Shown one piece after another: positions 42,338 through 52,487 of a stretch of DNA of 64,000 bases (position 1 is its first letter; every line of letters starts with the position of its first letter). The translations under genes and the position numbers were made by a program. The stretch comes from Terramyces sp. JEL0728. Taxonomy: Eukaryota > Chytridiomycota > Chytridiomycetes > Rhizophydiales > Terramycetaceae. Below the pieces are notes generated by a model, which saw only the letters and a program-made list of their open reading frames with translations, made no database searches and was not told the DNA's origin. The stretch lies in the NCBI GenBank assembly GCA_027603945.1, contig JADIIU010000032.1, positions 1-64,000 on the forward strand, read 5' to 3'.

Positions 42338-43674
42338 ATGCTTTCACTGCTAATTGCAGCAGTAGCCGCCAAGCAATACGCTGGAGACAGAGTATACAGA
42401 ATCAATGTCGATTCAGAATACAAAGTCTCAGCATTGGAAAATCTTGTACAAAACTCATCTTTACAATTGCAATTCTGGGATGGTGGGGCTAGATATGGAC
42501 AAGCAGATTTGCATGTTCCATTTGAATCATTACCTTATACGTCTATATTACAAGAAATTGGCCAAGTGTGGATTAATGATGTACAAGAACTAATAAACAA
42601 TGAATCCAACCAGAACTCCAAATTTGCGACAAAAGTAGGTACAGCGAATGGAACAGCAACCAACCATACACTGGCAAACGGAACCGGCAATTTCTATTCT
42701 TCCTACCACGACTATTCTGAAATTCTTGCATATTTTGATAATGTGGGTACAAACAAAACAGTAGTAGGTACATCCTACCAAAAAAATCCAATCTACGGCT
42801 ACTTTATTGGTTCTGGACCGCAAACGTTTATTATTCAAGGTGGAATTCATGCTCGCGAGTGGATATCTCCAGCGACAGTAATTTACTTGTCTCAATTCTT
42901 ACGAAACGCCAACTTCACTTCTAAATTTACATTTTTAATAGTTCCAGTAGTCAACATTGATGGCTACAATTATACACGTACAATCGATAGGCTATGGAGA
43001 AAAAATAGACAGCCAAATTCCGATGGGACGGTTGGCACTGACTGTAATAGAAATTTCGACATCAAGTGGGATTTAGCGAACGGTGCTTCTACTGATACCA
43101 TGGCTGCCGATTATAAAGGCACTGCCCCAAATTCCACTCCAGAAGTAGCTTCAATTACTTCTTTTTATCAAACTTTAAAGAACGTAGTTGGATTTGCAGA
43201 TTTCCATTCGTACTCACAGTTATGGATGTATCCGTTAGGTACCTATCCTTAAATATAGGTTACGACTGCAGTTCCTTGACACCAGACAATACTGACCTTC
43301 AAGCAGCCAGCAAATTGGCAGTCACTGCCATTGAAACCGACAGCACTAAAGTCTACCAATACGGACGTAATTATCAGTTAATATTAGCAATCTGCAAGAC
43401 AATTTACCCAGCAACTGGAAGTTCCACCGATTGGGCCTATGCTACATTGAAAGCCAAGTATTCGTTGGCTATTGAACTAAGAGATACCGGATTGCATGGA
43501 TTCATTCTGCCTCCCGACCAAATCATCCCAACTGGCAACGAAATTGTATCTGCATTCACTTCATTCTTGAACTATGTCGCGAACGATCCAAACCCAAATA
43601 GGTCGGCTCAAACTGGTAGCGCATACAAAGCCCTGCCTTTTCTATCATTGATCTTTATCATGAATATAATTTAG
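42338..43674 (+). CDS. M14 zinc carboxypeptidase, paralogue 2 (GPI-type tail)
   Basis: Three exons encode 431 residues; introns at 43239-43258 (20) and 43367-43387 (21). The zinc and active-site motifs are GIHAREW, FADFHSYSQ and AIELRDTG, the last lying after the second intron. TDCNRNFDIKWD is the substrate-binding block, with Cys in place of the paralogue's Leu. N-glycosylation sequons are dense in the propeptide linker (NGTATNHT, ANGT). A hydrophobic tail (LPFLSLIFIMNII) suggests a GPI anchor. It is a tandem duplicate of the upstream gene, which has no introns, so introns were lost or gained after duplication. Confidence 0.92.
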
Positions 43675-43713
43675 AAATTACCTGTGGTTATTTTTTGTCT
43701 TTTTCTTGGTAAA

Positions 43714-44151
43714 ATGGAGGAGTTTAGGGAATTTACACAAACATATTATCCAGGTTCAAAGGTTAATATCACCATCGCTGCATCCGATGCCTTCTATTGC
43801 AATTTGGAGTTCAATGGAATCATGTTTGATTCAGGGCCGCAACCAGATGAACCATCGGCAATTAACGAATCATCAAATATGGCATTGATGTATAATAGAC
43901 TATTACGAGATGAACCTGTCCCAGAAGCAAAGCCAGAAAGGGAATACGTCTCGCTGTTGCATAATCACTGCGAACATCACAAGTTAAAGTATGAATACAA
44001 CCTGGTGCAAGATTCTAGGACTGATGGCTTTGTTTACCAACTTGTTATTGATGGCAAGGGGTTTACCGGCAAGCATGGCAAAAAGAAACAAGCAAAGCAA
44101 GTCGCTGCTCAAGTAATCTTTGTTAACCAAGCGCGCATTAACGTATTTTGA
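43714..44151 (+). CDS. Small double-stranded RNA-binding domain protein
   Basis: One exon, 145 residues; ATG 43714 has a good context (AAAATGG). The C-terminal 60 residues form a dsRBD: EYVSLLHNHCEHHKLKYEYN, DGFVYQLVIDGKGFTGKHGK and KKQAKQVAAQVIF with the lysine cluster that contacts RNA. The N-terminal part (SKVNITIAASDAFYCNLEFN) may be a second degenerate domain. No nuclease domain is attached. Whether it serves RNA interference or another RNA process cannot be told. Confidence 0.72.
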   Translation: MEEFREFTQTYYPGSKVNITIAASDAFYCNLEFNGIMFDSGPQPDEPSAINESSNMALMYNRLLRDEPVPEAKPEREYVSLLHNHCEHHKLKYEYNLVQDSRTDGFVYQLVIDGKGFTGKHGKKKQAKQVAAQVIFVNQARINVF

Positions 44152-44331
44152 AAAACAGTAACTGCTTTGCTTTGTTAGTTACTGGCAATATCTCACCACA
44201 TATCTTTGTATCGTATAATCATGAATGATTTCAGACAATATCAATCGTTACACCATATCCGGCACTGTAGGACAAGTTGGATTTAATCGCTGGTACTAAT
44301 CCAAATTTCACCATTCGCGATTTCTTTCGCG

Positions 44332-44856
44332 ATGAAAAAACTACCAAAGCTCAAAGAATCAATAGTAGAGTACCTCCAAGACCCTGAAAACAGATATCTA
44401 TACAATCTAATATCCCCCAAAATTTATCAGCTGGAAAATCTAAAAGAACAATTGGACTACAAGAAAATAAACCAGAGACTGAAGCCATTTACATTCACAA
44501 ATAATTTACAATTAATAGAAGAAAGAATCAAATATGAAATAGATACTATTGAAGGCGCATTACAACCAGAAACGATTGAACCATTTAAAATTGACCTGTG
44601 GATTGGATCCGATTTAGAATCAGAGTTTAACGATCTGCTGAAGCCATTGCAGATGCCATCCAACATAAAAGAAGAATTGAAACCAGTAGAAATTAAAAGG
44701 GGACTGAAACCAGTTGTAAACCCAATACTTGAATGCAGCATTAAGGAATTGGAAGGGTTTGGCAAAGAAATGGGATTAGAAACAATGAAGCCAGTGATAC
44801 CAAGCATTCCAATGAAAAATACTTTTAAGAGACGGTACAAAATACAGGGAATATAA
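44332..44856 (+). CDS. Hypothetical protein
   Basis: A 174-residue single-exon frame. It is rich in Lys, Glu, Leu, Ile and Pro, with a helical N-terminus (KLPKLKESIVEYLQD) and repeated LKP steps (RLKPFTF, LLKPLQM, ELKPVEI, GLKPVV). No family was recognised. It converges on the RbfA-like gene with one base between the two stop codons, which supports it being real. Confidence 0.6.
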   Translation: MKKLPKLKESIVEYLQDPENRYLYNLISPKIYQLENLKEQLDYKKINQRLKPFTFTNNLQLIEERIKYEIDTIEGALQPETIEPFKIDLWIGSDLESEFNDLLKPLQMPSNIKEELKPVEIKRGLKPVVNPILECSIKELEGFGKEMGLETMKPVIPSIPMKNTFKRRYKIQGI

Positions 44857-44857
44857 T

Positions 44858-45460
44858 CTATTTAATCTTTTCAAATATAATATCAAGTTTTTGTTTGTTG
44901 TGTTCTTCTCTGTCCCATCTAAAATGTACTTTTGGAGAGTATTTGGTAGGCAGGTGGCCGCCATTGTATCCCTTCACTTGGTCCGTAAGTATTTTTTGAA
45001 TTACCGGCTCGTATTGTTCCAATATCTTTGTAATGGAATTGCGCTCCTTTAATTCATCAATATACTCCAAATTATCAACTAGCTTCCAATACACATAGAG
45101 TTTCTTTTCATTTACGGACAACCGAGTGCGACTAATATCCCATTTCTGTTTATCCAATGGGTTGTACAAGTCGTTAATGATTTCGTCGACCAATGTCAAC
45201 ACCCGCTTGATTTTCTTGCCTTGGGATTTATGTTCCTTTGTATCAAATATCTTTGGCTCTTTGGAATTTATCCGAAGTAAATGGTTTGGCTTTGTTTCCC
45301 GTTTGAATTCTTTTGTTTCCCTTTGGTTGAAGAGTGGTTGATACTGGCCCGGGATGAAGTGGGTTTGTGTGACTGGGTTTGGTTCTAATTTATAATCTGG
45401 TAGTTTGATTTCTGGTCTTGTTGCTCTGAGTAATCGGCCAAATTCTGCAAACTTATTCAT
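44858..45460 (-). CDS. Mitochondrial ribosome-binding factor A-like protein
   Basis: One exon, 200 residues. After a basic N-terminal half, the region from ~85 fits RbfA: RVLTLVDEIINDLYN, then WDISRTRLSVNEKKLYVYWK (the central strands), a helix KILEQYEPVIQKILTDQV, and the C-terminal strand YSPKVHFRWDREEHNKQKLD followed by a helix. RbfA assists small-subunit rRNA maturation. The match is by pattern, so it remains tentative. Confidence 0.5.
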   Translation of the reverse strand: MNKFAEFGRLLRATRPEIKLPDYKLEPNPVTQTHFIPGQYQPLFNQRETKEFKRETKPNHLLRINSKEPKIFDTKEHKSQGKKIKRVLTLVDEIINDLYNPLDKQKWDISRTRLSVNEKKLYVYWKLVDNLEYIDELKERNSITKILEQYEPVIQKILTDQVKGYNGGHLPTKYSPKVHFRWDREEHNKQKLDIIFEKIK

Positions 45461-45668
45461 ATTTTTTTAAAAGTCAAAAACTGAAAACACAAATTAATCT
45501 GCCGAGCTGATTCCTGGTATCTGAGCTACAGAGGTGCTGCAAGTTATTATGGTCGCACAACATTGACTTTCAAGCGCCTGATAGTAATTATTCCGTCAAC
45601 GGAAATTAATCTCCACTTCTTTGTACCTATTATTATGGTGTGCACTGACACGAAATGGGAATGAATAT

Positions 45669-47354
45669 TCATTTATTGACAATTTCGGCAAGAATCTTTT
45701 CTTTAATTGCAAAGTAGTGGTTTAGATCGCAGTACCGCAGAACCAAATTAGTAAACCCACCATAGTTGCCGTTATCCAGTACATCTGCTCTCCATCCAAA
45801 ACACTTCCACACATGGTACAAGTGTTTGTCTCTTATGGAAGGATTCCCATAGATATTTTGTACTTTGACAGCCCTCTTGTTTTTTTGGCAGTAGCTACTT
45901 ATCATGGCCAATACCGTCTGTAATTCTACATGTTTAGGTATATAATAGAGTGGCTTTGGTACATTCTCCATTTGATATTTAGCTGTTTGCTTTATAATTT
46001 GAAAATGATTCCAATTCTTTATCCATGGCAGTAACTTTGAACTCCATTTCTGTGTCAAACAATACTGGTATAAATTATTGAATCTAAATTGAATATTCAT
46101 TTGGATCATCCGTGTAATTAGTGGATCAACATCCCTATGCAGGAAGCAGTTGTTTTTAAACATTTCATTGTAGATATAGGAGCTTGGATGCTGATTTGAA
46201 TGAATTGCAAACAACTTTTGGAAAATAGTGTCCAATCTTTTTAATTCATCATGCGTCTCCAAAAGTTTAGGTATTTCCGCGGTAGGGCTTGCTTGCCTTG
46301 ACTCTGCGACTATGTGAAATACCTGTTTGTTGATTCCCATCATGATCATATTGATCACATTTGCCTCTATTTCGTATTCATTCTGCAAAAGATATTCCGC
46401 AAGTGTCAAATAATCCATTTCATTCATGATCAAATACTGCACAATCATACTGTATATTTTTGAATTTGGCTCGATATTACACCGTTTCATCTTGTCCAGA
46501 TAGTACTGGAATTTGTCATTTTTCAATTGCTGATAGACAGAGAGATATTTTCCAAGTACAATTTCAAACGTTTCTGTGTTTGGTTTCATTTCACTAAACA
46601 GGTTAGGGATATCTTCTGGCTTTGTTTTTGCCAGGAGTATATTGTACATTCTGGTTGAAGGGTTTAGTTTCAAATACTCTATCGCCTCCTTGTAATTTAT
46701 CTTTGACAATTTCTGCATCACAGTTTCATCAAGAATATTCAATTCCGATACATCACCGGTATAAGACAACCGTAACTTTTGCGATTCCTGCAAGATAAAA
46801 GGGATCATTTCGGTTTCTTCCATATTTGCTGCTCTGGCTTCCAGGTACAGCGCTTCCGTTTCTAAATTCCTTTCTTTTACCAGCGAATATATATATTCTG
46901 CTTTCCCCAGATCATTTAATTTTAGGAAAGCTCGGATGATTGAGTTGTACAATACCGTGCTTTTCGTTTCGATTTTTTGTAAATAATTCAAAACAGATTC
47001 TAAATCTGATACACTTGCAAATATTCTGACCATCTTTGCATGAATATCATCGTCTGGTTTGTGATTAATCAGCAGCAATTTCGAATACAAGAGCGTTGCT
47101 GTGTTCACATCCTGCCTCTCTATACACGCATCCAGTATTTGCTTGTACAGCGACAGCGATGGCCGTTTTATCTCTACCAGTGTGTTGTAGTGGTTTATCA
47201 ACTTTACCAAATTCTTTGTTTTGATTGTATCCTGCTGCGATTCAAGCTTTACGGTCTTTAGAGGATTTGCCCTAGTGGGAATGCCGCTAGAAAAAGCTTC
47301 AGTATCAGTTTGAATCAATCTTTTAACTATTTGTTTTGGAAATCGAATTTTCAT
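45669..47354 (-). CDS. Pentatricopeptide repeat protein, probably mitochondrial
   Basis: One exon, 561 residues from ATG 47354. I preferred this start because MKIRFPKQIVKRLIQ looks like a mitochondrial presequence, and the longer frame would overlap the WW gene. PPR-type helix pairs run from ~75 to ~330, such as SLYKQILDACIERQDVNTAT, LYSKLLLINHKPDD, VLYNSIIRAFLKLNDLGKAE and KIYSMIVQYLIMNEMD. Fungal PPR proteins bind mitochondrial transcripts. Only 16 bp separate its start from the divergent WW gene. Confidence 0.78.
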   Translation of the reverse strand: MKIRFPKQIVKRLIQTDTEAFSSGIPTRANPLKTVKLESQQDTIKTKNLVKLINHYNTLVEIKRPSLSLYKQILDACIERQDVNTATLLYSKLLLINHKPDDDIHAKMVRIFASVSDLESVLNYLQKIETKSTVLYNSIIRAFLKLNDLGKAEYIYSLVKERNLETEALYLEARAANMEETEMIPFILQESQKLRLSYTGDVSELNILDETVMQKLSKINYKEAIEYLKLNPSTRMYNILLAKTKPEDIPNLFSEMKPNTETFEIVLGKYLSVYQQLKNDKFQYYLDKMKRCNIEPNSKIYSMIVQYLIMNEMDYLTLAEYLLQNEYEIEANVINMIMMGINKQVFHIVAESRQASPTAEIPKLLETHDELKRLDTIFQKLFAIHSNQHPSSYIYNEMFKNNCFLHRDVDPLITRMIQMNIQFRFNNLYQYCLTQKWSSKLLPWIKNWNHFQIIKQTAKYQMENVPKPLYYIPKHVELQTVLAMISSYCQKNKRAVKVQNIYGNPSIRDKHLYHVWKCFGWRADVLDNGNYGGFTNLVLRYCDLNHYFAIKEKILAEIVNK

Positions 47355-47370
47355 TTTTTTCAAAAAACTA

Positions 47371-47896
47371 ATGAGCGAATGGCAATCAATATGGGACAAG
47401 GAAGCGAAAGCATATTACTTTTGGAATCCTAAAACAAATGAAACAACGTGGGATAATCCGCTGAAAAAAGAAACCGACGCAAAGGAAGCAAAGGAGAGTG
47501 AGCCAGATCAAAAGGAGGAAAAGAAAACTGGCGATGATTATTATTCTTCAAAGGAATATTACGATTGGTATATGGAAAATATGGCGCAAATGCAATCAGC
47601 TCAAGCAACAGCCTCGTTTTCAAAGAAACAAACAAATTACGCTGAGCTTTCAATGAACCCAAGGTAAACTAATATTAACCAGATATGACACGACGAGTCA
47701 AGCGCAGCATTCGAATGCGATGAAGCAAATGAACTTTTATTTTGATGTAGAGAAATACCAGCGTGAAATGGCAATTGAACGAGCGAAACCCAAGGAAAAA
47801 GTTCACTATACAAAGAAGCAGATTGAAACATTCAAGAAAAAGAAAAAGGAGAAAAAGATACAGTCGTTGATACAGCGAATGGGACCGGATATCTAA
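47371..47896 (+). CDS. WW domain protein
   Basis: Two exons encode 168 residues, with a 19-nt intron at 47664-47682. The N-terminal WW domain is complete: WQSIWDKEAKAYYFWNPKTN and ETTWDNPL contain both signature tryptophans. An acidic-basic linker follows, then YYSSKEYYDWYMENM. The C-terminal end is strongly basic (FKKKKKEKKIQSLIQRMGPD). The layout resembles small splicing-associated WW proteins; the partner is unknown. Its stop runs into AATAAA. Confidence 0.8.
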
Positions 47897-47926
47897 TAAA
47901 TATAATTGATTTTAATGCTGATTGGT

Positions 47927-48643
47927 TTATTGCGGCTTGTAATCAATTCCACATTCCAAGTTTGCAGGTACAGCTACATCAATCTTTTTCGGATAAGCTA
48001 ATCCCAGGTTCTTCATGAAATCAATAAACTCTGGTCTAGTTTTAGTGAACCTTGGGTTGGATTTCTTTTCCTCTCCGATCGAAGAAGCAGTTTGCCCTTT
48101 GTAATCGTGAGCTGGGTAAATAGTCGTGTCCTCAGGTAGCGTAAAGATCTTTTGCCATACATTGTCGTACAATTTACCTGCATCTCCTTGCTGGAAATCT
48201 GTTCTTCCGCAACCCCTGATTAGAATTGTGTCTCCAGTGAACAGCAAACTTTCCTTTTCCAAGTAGAAACACATGCAACCGCTAGTATGTCCAGGAGTAG
48301 CAATTGCCTTGATTTCCAAAGCGCCAACGCTGATTTTGTCTCCATCTGCAAGATGGATATCAGCCTTTGCCCCGCTGGCTTTAGCAATGATTGATTTAAC
48401 CCCAGGCAATCTAGATTTAATGGTTCCAGTTGATGTGACATGGTCAGCATGGCAATGTGTGTTGACTGCGTATTTGAGATTAACATCCAGCTCCTTGATA
48501 AGTTTCAAATCCCTATCTACTTGTTCATAAACTGGGTCAATCAAAATCGCTTCCTTGTTTGAAGCAAGTAGATAAGTGTAAGTTGAAGATTCGGCATCGA
48601 ACAGTTGACGGATGATTAGTTTGGACATTCTTGCTAGCGACAT
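47927..48643 (-). CDS. ETHE1: Persulfide dioxygenase ETHE1
   Basis: One exon, 238 residues. This is a metallo-beta-lactamase fold with the metal motif THCHADHV, then [32 protein letters not shown] and [10 protein letters not shown]. The RGCGRTDFQ block separates ETHE1 from glyoxalase II. It oxidises glutathione persulfide to sulfite in mitochondria. A presequence is not obvious: the start is [16 protein letters not shown]. Confidence 0.93.
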   Translation of the reverse strand: MSLARMSKLIIRQLFDAESSTYTYLLASNKEAILIDPVYEQVDRDLKLIKELDVNLKYAVNTHCHADHVTSTGTIKSRLPGVKSIIAKASGAKADIHLADGDKISVGALEIKAIATPGHTSGCMCFYLEKESLLFTGDTILIRGCGRTDFQQGDAGKLYDNVWQKIFTLPEDTTIYPAHDYKGQTASSIGEEKKSNPRFTKTRPEFIDFMKNLGLAYPKKIDVAVPANLECGIDYKPQ

Positions 48644-48863
48644 AAATTGGGCGAATGGTTTGCTTTTTGTTGAAACTAATTAGATTGAGAAATAAACACC
48701 AGACAAATCAAGCGGAAAGTCTGGCCATAATTGCTAATCATTACACCGCTTATCATCCCAAGGCACCGCACTGTAAACCTTAGATCTCCCATGATAGATT
48801 ATCTGGTCAGTTAATATCATTTTCAAGTCATTGAGACTAAATTTTACACTATAGCTTGCTTTA

Positions 48864-49570
48864 TTACCACCACCAGAACCGGATGTAGAATACCAACGTA
48901 ACAACAGACAATACTATAATTGGCGGGCCATACTTTTGATACAATGCCTGCCAGTTCAAAGTCTTTGTGTCTTGCAAGTATTTCTTTGATTCAAACGACA
49001 AATTCTGAGAGTTTTGTTGCATGCCTACATTAATGAATATTACGCTCCAACGTCTCTCCTCTCCCCAACACTTCCTGGATATTCTTTGTCATTATCCTTG
49101 TAACGTCATTCAAATCTTCATTTAACTTGTTTAGATTCTGTTGCGAACGACTATCCTTGTACTGCTTCTTTGTTTTTTGAATAAAATTGTCTCGTTAGTT
49201 GATAGTTACCAAACTTTACGAATGCGTACGGCCGAGCAACTCGTTGCATTTCTTGTCCGTATAGCGACTGGAATTCCTTTTGCAGTTCTTCCAAGTATCC
49301 AAATGCAAGTTTCTTTGGGTATGATCGTTCGCATAAACACAAATAGCACACTCCGTATTCAATTAGATAGCTAGGAATTAATTGGTATTACTGGAATACG
49401 AGCTGGTTCGAATCGATTGAGCATCTCTGTTCTGAATTTGAAGAAAGTTTTTTAAACAGCTGTCTGGCTTGATTTTTGTATTCTGTTAAATCTAGGGTTT
49501 CTTCGTCGTCCATGCTCGCTGCTAATGGAAGTCCATCCGCTACTCTTGCAATAATTGTAGATTTAACCAT
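48864..49570 (-). CDS. SEC22: R-SNARE Sec22
   Basis: Four exons encode 215 residues, the usual Sec22 length; introns at 49371-49391 (21), 49191-49209 (19) and 49025-49043 (19). The longin domain starts [20 protein letters not shown] and runs through splice-restored [20 protein letters not shown] and [13 protein letters not shown]. The SNARE helix reads [20 protein letters not shown] with the zero-layer arginine in DVTRIM, then [13 protein letters not shown]. It ends in a membrane anchor ([20 protein letters not shown]). It works in ER-Golgi traffic. Its start is 38 bp from the divergent RING gene. Confidence 0.95.
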
Positions 49571-49608
49571 TATGAAATTTTGTAAAAAATTGCTTTGAAC
49601 GTGGCAAG

Positions 49609-50486
49609 ATGGACTTGTTTGTTCCTGATAAATACAGCTTACCAACTGAAGATTTGTTTTCCTCGACGGATTTATTTGACGCTGTAGATCATGAAACTGT
49701 GGATTTCTCTATTGATTCCCCAAAAGATACGAGCGAAATCTACTCGCAGTATTTCACCAATTCAGCCCCTACAGTCGAAAATTATCATCAGAATGTTAAA
49801 TTGCAAGATCGGAATGAAACGGGTGAAATGGGGGTGAACAGTGAAATGAATCTTGTGTTCAAATTCAATGATAAATTCTTGGTATTTCCAAAGCATGAAA
49901 TAACAGAAATCAAAATCAAGGATTTGGATTTGAATTACTTTAATCTATATTTGGGTCAGACTGCAATTACATTTGAATTTGCTGATTTGCAAGACGCCAA
50001 GACGATCAAGCGGTTCTTCATAGATGACAACGTTACTCTAAAAGAGTTGCCAATTGGTATTTTGGTTTAATATAGACTCCAACGACAGTGGACCGAAAAA
50101 AGATACCAGTGTTGATGAAGCTACTCTTGCTTGTCCGGAAGCAGACACTGAATCCCTGCAAGAATTGGCAATTCAGATGGATGAGCTGGATACCGAATTG
50201 CAATCGATAATCAAAGACCAATTGACTGGGGAGATAATCGCACGGATAAATCAGGCGTATCGGGACAAACAAGAAGCAGTCAATCGAGCAAATGCAAGTT
50301 ACTTGGAAACAATAAAGTCTCTGCTTGCGAAAACGTGCTCACTGTGCTGCGATGAAAGCGCAACCAAAAGTAACTCTGATTAACCAAGGATTCATCCCGT
50401 GCAATCATGAAATCTGCTTAACGTGCAGCGATAAAATCGACTCTTTTTGCCCATGGTGCAGGACTGAAATAAAAAAAGTAATTTAA
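49609..50486 (+). CDS. C-terminal RING finger protein
   Basis: Three exons encode 279 residues; introns at 50057-50075 and 50370-50388, both 19 nt. The last exon completes a C3HC4 RING: CSLCCDES, then RFIPCNHEICLTC and CPWCRTEI. Upstream, residues ~75-150 look like a folded beta domain (NLVFKFNDKFLVFP, AITFEFADLQDAK). A helical segment follows (ELAIQMDELDTELQSIIKDQ). It is a likely E3 ubiquitin ligase with an unknown substrate. Confidence 0.8.
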
Positions 50487-50606
50487 CCTCTTACTTTATG
50501 GGTCAGAATCAATTGAACCCAATCACACCCTGACTTTGGTTTTATCAACCTTATCCCCTTTTCACGTGATTTCCAGTATAAATGCTGATAAGCTTCACGA
50601 TTAATA

Positions 50607-50958
50607 ATGCTTAGAAGTGCACAGGTCGACTATTTTCAACATGAATTCACCATGGTTGATTTGCATCAAACATGGAAACAAGCTACAAAAGCACAAATCT
50701 GTACAAACAAACTTCAGTCTACAAGGTAAATTCTCGTTAATCAGACTTGAGAATTATGCTTGGCGAAAGTTTTTCCAAAACCATTTCCATCTAAACAAAA
50801 TTCAAGCTTGCAACCAAGATGAAAACTACTTGTATGGACCCGTTATTTGTGAATCTGTGATGAAACGAAACAGTTCGGCTACTTTGGAGAGATTACCCAG
50901 TGATACTCTACTGAAGCGTACCAAAAAGTATGTCTGTTTATCAAAGTTGCTTAAATGA
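50607..50958 (+). CDS. AreA-type GATA-associated domain protein (PF08550-like)
   Basis: Two exons encode 110 residues; a 19-nt intron at 50726-50744 joins KLQST to RLENYAWRKFFQNHFHL. The result VDYFQHEFTMVDLHQTWKQA followed by RLENYAWRKFF matches the fungal PF08550 pattern (VDYLSHDW, LWxSW, RLENASWR), and LYGP follows. The domain occurs in nitrogen regulators of the AreA type and in stand-alone proteins; here there is no GATA finger. A possible further 19-nt intron at 50934-50952 would extend the protein to a stop at 51070. Confidence 0.6.
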
Positions 50959-51070
50959 TTGTTTTCGTCCATTCGGGTTGATAAGTAGGGATCTTGAATT
51001 TTTGGGTTTACTTTTTTACAATAAACCAAGAGAAACATCCCTTTCCTGCTCTTATAGACTTGCTGAATGA

Positions 51071-51470
51071 TTGCAATGCGGCAGTATTCTTGTGGCACTT
51101 TTAGTCCATTATACAGCAGTCTTTGCTTTCCTAAAATGAGGCTGGCAACATGCCATGTCAGATGAGCGATATTGGTCCAATAATGGAAACTTTGGGTGGT
51201 GGATATAAAACAGAAAATCTTGTGACAACGTTCTAGAAATGATTAAAATTCCTAATTATGGGTCTGTTTCAGAGTAAACCATTGTACAAGCGGTCTGCAT
51301 TTTTGGTTTTCTGTCGCCTTTGACGAATCACACTGCAGCAGCAAATTAGCAAACGGAAAGAGTTGCTCATTTACTAAATATCGGACATCTGGCTCCGTGT
51401 ATAGCTGTTTCCACGCATAATACAAAAGATTAGAATAACACTGGTTGCACAACACGAAACATAATTACAT
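51071..51470. other. Region downstream of the bZIP gene
   Basis: A 400-bp stretch. On the minus strand 51252-51455 is an open frame of 67 codons without an ATG, containing four cysteines (LCNQCYSN, LLQCDSS, KCRPL). It could be an extra 3' exon of the bZIP gene, but no short intron makes the join cleanly. Otherwise nothing was recognised. Confidence 0.35.
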
Positions 51471-52406
51471 TTATTGCTTTGTTGGTAAAAAAACATTAGA
51501 AAGCTCAAACAGCTGTTCCGGCGGAATAGTAGGTAGTTTGGATTCAAAAGGGATATGGTGACAAAGTGGTGCCATTGACAAAGTAGCAGGCAAAAACGGA
51601 TTAAATTCTGGTATGGGATCAAATAAAAACTGTGTTAGTGTGCTATGTGCTAAAGGCGTATCTGTATATGAAAAAGACAGATGGTAATCACTCTTGGTAT
51701 TTGCATCTCGTAAATCTGTCGTAGGTGTCCAGGTTGGAAACCCAGGGTAATTATTTGAATCACTGAATACTTTGGACTCCTTTGTCCCTGTGGTAGTCCC
51801 AGTTCCAGAAGATTTCGACTTGTTTTCCGAGATATTTGATCCAAGTTCAGATAGTGCATCCGAACTATTTGCGTTGAACTCTTTCTTTCCAACAAATGTA
51901 TACGAATGCGAGGTCCACTGTGGTAATATTCTTTTTTCCATGCTGGGATTTACCAAAGGTGGTCTGGTAATTGCACCAAAGTTACCTACCCCACCTTTGA
52001 CACCAAAAGTCATAACTGGCGGCTGAATATTGCCGTAATTCTGATGTGTCTGGGTAGTCTGTTTGACAATCTGTTTGCGCAGCCTTGAATTTTCTGACGA
52101 AAGGATTGTATTGTCGGACCTCAGTTTATCCATAATATGTATCATACGCTCTCGCTCCTGCAGTAAATTATTGTTTGTATGTTTAACCTCTTCGATTTTC
52201 GCTAGCAACTGATTGTTTTCTTGAATCAAATTGATGAATCCTGTCCTTTCTAGCTCTAAAATTTTTATCCTTTCTTCACATTGCTTCATGTATTCCCCCT
52301 TCCTTTGTCTGAATGCTTTCTGAGCTGTTCGGTTTTGTTCGGCCCTCTTGGAAGACTGCTTTCTCTTTTGAGGATTCCTTTCTGGTTCTTCTTTTCCATC
52401 TTCCAT
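51471..52406 (-). CDS. bZIP transcription factor, Yap/Pap1 type
   Basis: One exon, 311 residues. The basic region KRAEQNRTAQKAFRQRKGEY has the NRxAQxAFRxRK signature of the fungal Yap/Pap1 group. A leucine zipper follows with heptads through LELERTGFINLIQENNQLLA and later coiled-coil turns. The rest is Ser/Thr/Pro-rich. Yap factors respond to oxidative and metal stress through C-terminal cysteine-rich domains. Only one cysteine is visible in the C-terminal part here, so the usual redox switch seems absent unless a missing exon supplies it. Confidence 0.88.
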   Translation of the reverse strand: MEDGKEEPERNPQKRKQSSKRAEQNRTAQKAFRQRKGEYMKQCEERIKILELERTGFINLIQENNQLLAKIEEVKHTNNNLLQERERMIHIMDKLRSDNTILSSENSRLRKQIVKQTTQTHQNYGNIQPPVMTFGVKGGVGNFGAITRPPLVNPSMEKRILPQWTSHSYTFVGKKEFNANSSDALSELGSNISENKSKSSGTGTTTGTKESKVFSDSNNYPGFPTWTPTTDLRDANTKSDYHLSFSYTDTPLAHSTLTQFLFDPIPEFNPFLPATLSMAPLCHHIPFESKLPTIPPEQLFELSNVFLPTKQ

Positions 52407-52487
52407 TTGCGGTGAAACTGAGGCAAGAAAAAAATTTTAACTTTCAGACACTGCAGGAAACAAGATATTTCAATAAATAGAATTTTA

